A stretch of DNA of 64,000 nt from Lysinibacillus alkalisoli (GTDB lineage Bacteria; Bacillota; Bacilli; Bacillales_A; Planococcaceae): assembly GCF_014643595.1 (NCBI RefSeq), contig NZ_BMJT01000002.1, positions 1 to 64,000 on the forward strand. Reading direction: 5' to 3'. A model generated the notes under the pieces. The model ran no database searches. It was not told where the DNA came from and worked only from the letters and a program-made list of their open reading frames with translations. This document shows positions 57,542-64,000 of this stretch, piece by piece; position 1 is the stretch's first letter, and every line of letters starts with the position of its first letter. The position numbers and the translations under genes were made by a program.

Positions 57542-58914
57542 CACATACTTCGTTAAAACATAAATGGGCAGCAGCTTCTGGTACAGTTATTTTTATTAGT
57601 TATGCAGCGATTTGCATTGTGCTGTACTTATTTGTGCATAGTTGGTTATTGGAAGAAGAACGCATTAAAGCAAAACGTACACTTGTCGATGTAACTACGT
57701 ATTTGAATGTAGCAGGTAATCAATTAACGATGGCAGAGTTGAATCAGCAAAGAGGTATGTTAACATCTATTATTGACCAAAATCAAACGGTGCGTATTTT
57801 TAGCAAAGAGGGTCAAGAAGTATTGAGTATTAACGATGTGACAAAAGCTGCACCACTAGAGCTGGAGTTTGATGAACACACAATTGATGGCACAAAAGCA
57901 TTTGTCTCTACAACACCTATACAAATTGGTTTTTTCGATGGATACATCCAATTAATTCATCCGTTGACTAAGTTCCAGGGCATGATGCGATACTTATTAA
58001 CAGCAATGTTGTTAGCAGGGATTGGTGCCTTAATTGTATCCATTTCAATCGGTTATTATTTAGCAAGTTGGTTTATTCGACCAATAAATGCATTACGAGA
58101 CGCGATGCGAGCAGTCATTATAAATGGTTTTCAACCTACCACATTACATTATACAAAAGATGATGAGATCGGGGAGTTACTTACCATTTATGACGCTATG
58201 ATGACAGAGCTTGAAACAGCGTTTAAGCAGCAAAATCAGTTCGTGTCAGATGCTTCACATGAGTTGCGTACACCGCTACATGCAATTGAAGGGCATCTTT
58301 CTCTCATTCAACGCTGGGGAAAAAATGACCCTGAAATTTTAGATGAATCATTGCAATTAGCATTAGACGAAACGAAACGTATGCGTACGCTGATGGAAGA
58401 ATTATTGGCATTAGCACGCCGTACAGAACCAACCGAAGAGAGCCAAGCTGCGTTTTATGAAGTCGTTCATCAAACGATAACAACCATTAAAATGGCACAT
58501 CCGACAGCTGAAATAAAGTGCATGGCTATTGCACAAGTAAACTTAGCGATTACACCTAGTGCACTAACGCAAATTTTGCAAAATATCATAGTTAATGCTA
58601 TTCATTATAGCGAGTCGCCAACGATCATTATTACGAGTGAGACATTCCCTAAGTATTTACAGTTTTCGATAACAGATAATGGCATTGGGATTAGTGAAAA
58701 AGATATTCCCCATATTTTTGACCGTTTTTATCGTGTGGATGATGCACGTCAACGCATCGATGGAAGTGGTTTAGGCTTAAGTATTGTGAAGTTGTTATTG
58801 CAAAATGTCAATGGCACAATTACAGTGACAAGCAAGGTGGGAAAAGGGACAACATTTACAATCGAAATCCCATATGCTTATGCGAAATCGCCTGAAAAAA
58901 GTGCCCTGTATTAA
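57538..58914 (+). CDS. Sensor histidine kinase, ArlS-like
   Basis: 458 residues. Membrane helix 1 (about 15-35), an extracellular domain (36-150), helix 2 (about 153-178), HAMP, then the HisKA box with H241 in FVSDASHELRTPLHAIEGHL followed by RWGKND, the ArlS-type signature. ATPase motifs are NIIVNAIHYSE (N box), ITDNGIGISEKD (G1) and GSGLGLSIV (G2). Translationally coupled to the response regulator. The signal is unknown. Confidence 0.88.
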   Translation: MTHTSLKHKWAAASGTVIFISYAAICIVLYLFVHSWLLEEERIKAKRTLVDVTTYLNVAGNQLTMAELNQQRGMLTSIIDQNQTVRIFSKEGQEVLSINDVTKAAPLELEFDEHTIDGTKAFVSTTPIQIGFFDGYIQLIHPLTKFQGMMRYLLTAMLLAGIGALIVSISIGYYLASWFIRPINALRDAMRAVIINGFQPTTLHYTKDDEIGELLTIYDAMMTELETAFKQQNQFVSDASHELRTPLHAIEGHLSLIQRWGKNDPEILDESLQLALDETKRMRTLMEELLALARRTEPTEESQAAFYEVVHQTITTIKMAHPTAEIKCMAIAQVNLAITPSALTQILQNIIVNAIHYSESPTIIITSETFPKYLQFSITDNGIGISEKDIPHIFDRFYRVDDARQRIDGSGLGLSIVKLLLQNVNGTITVTSKVGKGTTFTIEIPYAYAKSPEKSALY

Positions 58915-59111
58915 AATGTTACTTAATTTGAGAAAAACAGTTGTTTTTTCTGCGAAGAGTAGTAATATTGATATGAAAAAGTTCTTTATAGGATGCACGG
59001 TTCAATTGCTGTGCAACACTAGTAAAGAGTGGTAAAATATGATTTGAATGATTCATAAAAACTCAACTATGGCAACTGCCGTGAAAGGCAAAAATTTGGA
59101 GGTAATTTTTC

Positions 59112-61922
59112 ATGTCGAACAATGTTTCACCTGTAGGGTATCCTTGGTCAGCTTTTGAGGGACCTAACCTTGGTTACGTTATGGACAAGTATGATCAATA
59201 TCTACAGGCACCAGAAGAAGTGGAACCAGAATTAGTAGCGCTTTTTGAACAATATGGTGCGCCGACATTTACAGATGGCTCAGCACCAGTACAGACAGCA
59301 ACAAATACAGCACCAGCAAACTTTGAAAAAATTTTAGCAGCCGTACGTCTAGCAGAAGAGATCCGTCTGCATGGTCACTTAGCAGCCGATATTTACCCAC
59401 TTAAAGACCGTAAGCTAGATTTTTCTCATATCGACCCTAAAAAGTTTGGTTTAACAGATGCGGACTTAGTAGCTTTGCCAGCAACTTTATTCTTCCAAAA
59501 TGTTCCTGCAAACGTTACCAATGGTAAACAAGCTATTGATTACTTGCGTTCAATTTATACTAACCATATTGCTTATGAGTATGGGCATGTTGTAATTGAT
59601 GAAGAGCGCGAATGGTTACAAGCAAAAATTGAATCAGGTGCACTGAATACACCATTAACTACAGATGAAAAGAAAGCTATATTAAATCGCTTAACACGCG
59701 TTGAAGGTTTCGAAAAATTTATCCATAAGACATTTGTAGGGCAAAAACGCTTCTCAATTGAAGGCTTAGATACATTAGTCATTTTGATTGATGAATTAAA
59801 TCGTCTATCTCAAGAAGCGAAAATGAACTCGTTACAAATTGGCATGGCGCACCGTGGACGACTTAACGTGTTAACGCATGTCTTGCAAAAACCATATGAT
59901 ATGATGTTTGCTGACTTTGCACATGTTTCTAATGAGTATTTCTTACCAACAGACGGCTCATTAAAAATTACAAAAGGTTGGACAAATGACGTTAAATATC
60001 ACATGGGTGCTACGAAAATTGTATCATCTGACTACACAGTTAAACTAGCTTACAACCCTTCTCACTTAGAAGTAGCAAGTCCTGTTGTAACAGGTCAAAC
60101 ACGTGCAGCACAAGAAGTGACAACAGTCGCGGGTGAACCACAGCATGACGCTTCTAAAGCAATGGCTATTTTAGTTCATGGTGATGCGGCATTCCCAGGT
60201 CAAGGTATTGTGACAGAAACATTAAACTTTGCTAAAACAGAAGGCTTTTCAACAGGTGGTTCTGTACACGTAATTTCTAATAATATGATTGGCTTTACAA
60301 CTGAAACATACGATTCACGTTCTTCTGTTTATTCTTCTGACCCAGCGAAAGGATATGAAGTACCAGTAATTCATGTGAATGCGGATGTGCCAGAGGCTGT
60401 TGTTCAAGTGGCTCGCTTTGCATTTGAATATCGTCAAAAATTTGGCAAAGACGTGTTGATTGATTTAATTGGCTACCGTCGCTATGGTCATAACGAAACA
60501 GACGATCCAACAGTGACAAACCCAGAAACATATAAAATTGTTCCTAAACACCCAACAGTGCGTGTGCTTTATGGTGAGCAGTTAGCATCTGAAGGTGTAG
60601 TAACAGCAGAGTCTGTTGAGCAATTAGATAAAGAGATTTATGCAGAGATGCAAGCTTCTTATGATCATGTTAAAGAAGTAGGTAAAACTAAAGAACCGAT
60701 TGCTATTGAGATGCCAGAAGCGGTTGAACAAGGCTATCCAACAGTTGATACGACTACATCTCTTGATAATTTAAAACAAATTAATGAAGAATTATTAAAT
60801 TGGCCACAAGGTTTTGAGCCACAAAATAAATTATCTCGTATTTTGAAAAAACGTGAAGAAGCGTTTGAAACAGGTAAAATTGACTGGGGCCATGCAGAAA
60901 CATTAGCATTTGCTACAATTACGCAAGACGGAAATGCTGTTCGCTTCTCAGGTCAAGATGCACAACGTGGTACGTTCTCTCAACGCCACTTAGTCATCCA
61001 TGACAAAAACAATGGTGAAGAGTATACACCACTTCGTCATATTTCAGATGCTAAAGCATCGTTTGCTGTTTATAATTCACCATTAACAGAAGCTGGTGTT
61101 GTAGGTTATGAGTACGGTTATAACATGGAAAATGATACAACATTAGCGATTTGGGAAGCACAATTTGGTGACTTCGCTAATATGGCACAAGTGATGTTTG
61201 ATAACTTTATTTCATCAAGTCGAGCAAAATGGGGTCAAAAATCAGGTCTAGTGATGTTATTGCCACATGGTTATGAAGGACAAGGCCCAGAGCACTCATC
61301 AAGTCGTGTCGAACGTTTCTTACAGCTTTCGGCAGAAAATAACTGGACAGTAGCCAATTGTTCAACAGCAGGTAACTACTACCATTTATTACGACGTCAA
61401 GCAAAAATGTTAGGTACAGAAGGTGTGCGCCCATTAGTTGTTGTATCGCCAAAATATTTATTGCGTCATCCTTTAGCAGCAGCAACAAAAGAGCAACTAG
61501 CAGAAGGTACTTTCCAAACGGTTATTGAACAACCAGGATTAGGTGCAAATCCAGAAAAAGTAGAACGCATTTTATTTGCAAGTGGTAAAGTAGCTATTGA
61601 TTTAGCGGATCGCATTAAAGACGGAGAAGGTTTCGATCACCTACACATTGTACGTGTCGAACAATTGTATCCATTCCCACAACAAAAAATAGCTGATATT
61701 ATTGCACGTTTCCCTAACGCTAAGGAATTGGTATGGGTACAAGAAGAGCCGAAAAACCAAGGATCATACTTATATGCAACACCGTATATGTATGAATTAG
61801 CAGAAGGTAAAAAACTGCAGTATGTTGGCCGTAAAGCAATGTCATCAACAGCAGAAGGCGATATGGATGCGCATAAAGCTGAGCAAGCTCGTTTAATTGA
61901 AGAAGCAGTAGCAGCAAAGTAA
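59112..61922 (+). CDS. odhA: 2-oxoglutarate dehydrogenase E1 component OdhA
   Basis: 936 residues. N-terminal E1 start (SPVGYPWSAFEGPNLGYVMD), thiamine-diphosphate core with IGMAHRGRLNVLTHVL and GDAAFPGQGIVTETLN, transketolase-like pyrimidine domain (SGQDAQRGTFSQRH) and C-terminal domain (EEPKNQGSYLY). TCA-cycle decarboxylation of 2-oxoglutarate. TTGGAGG precedes the start; odhB follows. Confidence 0.97.
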   Translation: MSNNVSPVGYPWSAFEGPNLGYVMDKYDQYLQAPEEVEPELVALFEQYGAPTFTDGSAPVQTATNTAPANFEKILAAVRLAEEIRLHGHLAADIYPLKDRKLDFSHIDPKKFGLTDADLVALPATLFFQNVPANVTNGKQAIDYLRSIYTNHIAYEYGHVVIDEEREWLQAKIESGALNTPLTTDEKKAILNRLTRVEGFEKFIHKTFVGQKRFSIEGLDTLVILIDELNRLSQEAKMNSLQIGMAHRGRLNVLTHVLQKPYDMMFADFAHVSNEYFLPTDGSLKITKGWTNDVKYHMGATKIVSSDYTVKLAYNPSHLEVASPVVTGQTRAAQEVTTVAGEPQHDASKAMAILVHGDAAFPGQGIVTETLNFAKTEGFSTGGSVHVISNNMIGFTTETYDSRSSVYSSDPAKGYEVPVIHVNADVPEAVVQVARFAFEYRQKFGKDVLIDLIGYRRYGHNETDDPTVTNPETYKIVPKHPTVRVLYGEQLASEGVVTAESVEQLDKEIYAEMQASYDHVKEVGKTKEPIAIEMPEAVEQGYPTVDTTTSLDNLKQINEELLNWPQGFEPQNKLSRILKKREEAFETGKIDWGHAETLAFATITQDGNAVRFSGQDAQRGTFSQRHLVIHDKNNGEEYTPLRHISDAKASFAVYNSPLTEAGVVGYEYGYNMENDTTLAIWEAQFGDFANMAQVMFDNFISSSRAKWGQKSGLVMLLPHGYEGQGPEHSSSRVERFLQLSAENNWTVANCSTAGNYYHLLRRQAKMLGTEGVRPLVVVSPKYLLRHPLAAATKEQLAEGTFQTVIEQPGLGANPEKVERILFASGKVAIDLADRIKDGEGFDHLHIVRVEQLYPFPQQKIADIIARFPNAKELVWVQEEPKNQGSYLYATPYMYELAEGKKLQYVGRKAMSSTAEGDMDAHKAEQARLIEEAVAAK

Positions 61923-62014
61923 AATAAGGTCAGGCTAGAGCCTGTTTATGAAACAGGTTTTAGTTTCACTATAAATTTTGGTATGTGTTTTTGAAATCAA
62001 AGGAGGAAATGAAA

Positions 62015-63256
62015 GTGGCTGAAATTAAAGTCCCTGAGTTAGCAGAATCGATTACAGAAGGTACAATTGCCCAGTGGGTTAAAAAAGTTGGAGACCGTGT
62101 TGAAAAAGGTGAATTTATCGTTGAGTTAGAAACAGATAAAGTAAACGCTGAAATCATTTCTGAAGAAGAAGGTGTGTTAACACAAATTCTTGCAGAAGAA
62201 GGCGACACTGTATTAGTTGGTCAAACCATCGCAGTAGTTGAAGCAGGCGAAGGTACAGCGCCAGCGCCAAAAGCAGAGGAAGTAAAAGAAGCACCAAAGA
62301 CAGAAACACCAAAAGCGGAGGCAGCACCAGCACCTGTAGAAGAAGTTTCAGGTGAGCGTGTAGTAGCTTCACCAGCAGCACGTAAGTTAGCACGTGAAAA
62401 AGGTATCGATTTAGCAGCTATCTCTCCAGTAGACCCACAAGGACGTGTGCGTGTACAAGATGTAGCAGCTCATGGTTCTAAGCCAGCACCACAAGCTGTA
62501 ACACCAGCACCAGTGGCAACGAGTGGTCCAATGGTATTTACACCAGCAGGCCAGTCAGATCGTGTAACTGTAGAAAAAATGACGCGTCGTCGTCAAACGA
62601 TTGCTAAGCGTTTATTAGAAGTTAAACAATCAACAGCAATGTTAACAACATTTAACGAAATTGATATGACAAACATTATGGCTTTACGTAAACGCAAACA
62701 AGAACAATTTGTTAAAGAGAATGATATTAAATTAGGTTTCATGTCAATCTTTACAAAAGCAGTTGTTGCAGCGCTTAAGAAATATCCATATGTTAACGCA
62801 CAAATTGCTGGTGATGAGATTCACTTAAATAACTTCTATGACGTAGGTATTGCTGTATCAACAGAAGAAGGTTTAGTAGTGCCAGTAATTCGTGATGCAG
62901 ACCGCAAAAACTTTGCACAAATCGAGCGAGATATTAAAGATTTAGCAGGTAAAGCACGTGATAAAAAACTAGGTCTAAACGACATGGCAGGCGGCTCATT
63001 CACGATTACAAATGGCGGCGTATTTGGCTCATTAATGTCCACACCAATCATGAATGGCACACAGCCAGGTATTCTTGGTATGCACTCTATCGTTCAGCGT
63101 CCAATCGCTGTAAATGGTGAGATTGAAATCCGTCCTATGATGTATGTAGCCCTTTCTTACGACCACCGTATTATTGACGGTAAAGATTCCGTAAGCTTCC
63201 TGAAGATGGTGAAAGACTTAATCGAAAATCCAGAAGATTTATTGTTAAATTCATAA
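62015..63256 (+). CDS. odhB: 2-oxoglutarate dehydrogenase E2 component OdhB (succinyltransferase)
   Basis: 413 residues. A lipoyl domain with the modified lysine K42 ([10 protein letters not shown]), an A/P/E-rich linker, the E1/E3-binding segment ([19 protein letters not shown], about 120-155), and a catalytic domain ending in [11 protein letters not shown] with the HxxxDG motif. GTG 62015 is chosen: AGGAGG is eight bases before it, and the family starts [11 protein letters not shown]. Co-transcribed with odhA. Confidence 0.96.
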   Translation: MAEIKVPELAESITEGTIAQWVKKVGDRVEKGEFIVELETDKVNAEIISEEEGVLTQILAEEGDTVLVGQTIAVVEAGEGTAPAPKAEEVKEAPKTETPKAEAAPAPVEEVSGERVVASPAARKLAREKGIDLAAISPVDPQGRVRVQDVAAHGSKPAPQAVTPAPVATSGPMVFTPAGQSDRVTVEKMTRRRQTIAKRLLEVKQSTAMLTTFNEIDMTNIMALRKRKQEQFVKENDIKLGFMSIFTKAVVAALKKYPYVNAQIAGDEIHLNNFYDVGIAVSTEEGLVVPVIRDADRKNFAQIERDIKDLAGKARDKKLGLNDMAGGSFTITNGGVFGSLMSTPIMNGTQPGILGMHSIVQRPIAVNGEIEIRPMMYVALSYDHRIIDGKDSVSFLKMVKDLIENPEDLLLNS

Positions 63257-63266
63257 ATAAGAGAAG

Positions 63267-63300
63267 AGCATCGCCGACAAAATCGGTGATGCTTTTTTTA
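63267..63300. terminator. odhAB terminator, possibly bidirectional
   Basis: AGCATCGCCGA pairs with TCGGTGATGCT and is followed by TTTTTTT. It overlaps the stop of the convergent small gene. Confidence 0.82.
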
Positions 63301-63576
63301 AAATAGTGAATGTTGAATGATAACTAATAATAAAACAATAGTGTTAATCACGAGTAAACTAAGTGCCGTATACAAACGTACATCAGCAGGGTAACGTGTG
63401 TGATATTCATATGTAAAAAATGTAGCCAAGGCTAGTAATAATAAATTGAACCATTGCCATGTTTGCCAAGTAAAACGTTGAAAAGGAAGTTTGTCATACA
63501 AATTCATATATAATTGGCAACTCGCAAAAAGAATAGTTAAAAAAAGTATTAAGAAAAAATGATTTTTCTTACCCAC
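63298..63576 (-). CDS. Small membrane protein, 92 residues
   Basis: Three predicted membrane helices (about 6-25, 41-58 and 67-88) separated by a polar loop YDKLPFQRFTWQTW and HTRYPADVR. GTG start with AAGGAGG seven bases upstream; an ATG two bases earlier is out of frame. Not recognised. It is divergent from the lysine riboswitch transcript. Confidence 0.6.
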   Translation of the reverse strand: MGKKNHFFLILFLTILFASCQLYMNLYDKLPFQRFTWQTWQWFNLLLLALATFFTYEYHTRYPADVRLYTALSLLVINTIVLLLVIIQHSLF

Positions 63577-63655
63577 ATCTTCACCTCCTTATCATTACTA
63601 TTGTCTTTTTATCGGTCAAATAAACGTATAAAAATACATTTTTATAAAAAAGTTG

Positions 63656-63684
63656 TTGACAGTACTACTATAGTTCGATAAGAT
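63656..63684 (+). promoter_or_regulatory. Sigma-A promoter of the lysine-riboswitch transcript
   Basis: Perfect TTGACA, 17 bases, TAAGAT, about 25 bases before the riboswitch. Confidence 0.85.
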
Positions 63685-63711
63685 TACAACTAATCAAATA
63701 AATAAATACCT

Positions 63712-63904
63712 CATATTTTATGAGGTAGAGGCGCGATATTTATTAGTTCTTTGTTGAGGAGAAGCAAACGATGACGCAAAGAAGAAGGAAATGTCGCCGA
63801 AGTGTGTAAGAAGCTAGTACTTGCATGCTGGGTCTGTAATGAATAATTACAGGACTGTCTTAACATCATTGTTAAGTTGAGCTATCTGAGATGATAAAAT
63901 ATGT
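63712..63904 (+). ncRNA. Lysine riboswitch (L box)
   Basis: P1 is formed by CATATTTTATGAGGTAG and CTATCTGAGATGATAAAATATG. Conserved blocks are GAGGTAGAGGCGCG, GAGGAGAAGC, AATGTCGCCGAAG, GCTGGGTCTG, CAGGACTGTC and GAGCTATCTG. Lysine binding should favour the downstream terminator. Confidence 0.92.
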
Positions 63905-63926
63905 GGATTTGGGCAATTGTAAAGAT

Positions 63927-63960
63927 ACGACCTAAGTTTACGCTTAGGTCGTTTTTATTT
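63927..63960 (+). terminator. Riboswitch-controlled terminator
   Basis: A perfect stem ACGACCTAAG/CTTAGGTCGT is followed by TTTTATTT. It lies between the aptamer and the start codon at 63983. Confidence 0.85.
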
Positions 63961-63982
63961 TACAATAGAAGGAGAGAATAAC

Positions 63983-64000
63983 ATGAAGAAAAGTTTGCTA
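63983..64000 (+). CDS. Lysine-riboswitch-controlled gene, first six codons
   Basis: ATG with GAAGGAGAG upstream opens MKKSLL and runs off the window. The basic-then-hydrophobic start could be a signal peptide or membrane helix, which would suit a lysine transporter or binding protein, but lysine biosynthesis enzymes cannot be excluded. Confidence 0.6.

Noticed and set aside
63770..63810. Short ORF beginning MTQRRRK
   Set aside because: It lies wholly inside conserved parts of the lysine riboswitch; the sequence is explained by RNA structure.

Overview
The window is a low-G+C Firmicutes chromosome segment. Gene content and order match the Bacillales, most like the Planococcaceae/Caryophanaceae. 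Supporting points are the rpsU-yqeZ-floA-phoH-pgpH-ybeY-dgkA-cdd-era-recO and dnaG-sigA-cccA-trmK-yqfO blocks, a single-chain glycyl-tRNA synthetase with a T-box, and dfrA/ypmS/msrAB/yozE/deoD/ctpA/odhAB in an order like that of Bacillus. No sporulation gene is seen, and yqfC and yqfD, which lie just before phoH in spore-forming Bacillus, are missing. A non-sporulating genus such as Kurthia would fit; this is inference.

Layout. 1-3.4 kb: start of a SulP transporter, a serine-recombinase-like protein lacking the catalytic residues, an Ltp-family small lipoprotein that looks frameshifted, mtaB and a hypothetical gene. 3.5-13.8 kb: deoC, rpsU, and the membrane-microdomain, phoH, c-di-AMP, ribosome-maturation and repair genes, mostly overlapping and co-oriented. 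13.8-23.6 kb: T-box/glyS on the minus strand, ccpN-ppsR, dnaG-sigA, cytochrome c550, trmK-yqfO. 23.7-29.6 kb: cation efflux, a chemoreceptor, ispH and hypothetical genes. 29.7-35.2 kb: cshB-nfo, a protein with internal repeats, and znuC-znuB-zur behind a clear promoter with a Zur-like palindrome. 35.2-42.4 kb is the accessory part: two coiled-coil proteins, tiny membrane proteins, an orphan sigma factor, an orphan purC with PurBox-like sites, and a cobalamin riboswitch that drives a 32-residue peptide with three consecutive cysteines. 42.5-53.1 kb: methyltransferase, dihydrofolate reductase, TrhA, DegV, methionine sulfoxide reductases, deoD, ctpA, a COG0523 GTPase and a MurG-type transferase. 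53.2-55.8 kb: an iron island with an AraC/substrate-binding regulator and a siderophore-binding lipoprotein, each behind a Fur-like box. 55.9-64 kb: acetyltransferase, an ArlRS-like two-component system with a direct-repeat site upstream, odhAB, and a lysine riboswitch whose gene is cut by the window end.

Most of the window is housekeeping. Genes are densely packed and transcription units end in strong hairpin terminators, many of them shared by convergent genes. The least explained unit is the cobalamin riboswitch, cysteine-rich mini-ORF and terminator at 41.26-41.67 kb. Other unexplained items are the inactive recombinase, the repeat protein at 32.1 kb and the coiled-coil cluster at 35.2-37.5 kb. 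Start sites were moved from the longest reading frame wherever a ribosome binding site decided the matter. All assignments are from reading the sequence; no searches were run.
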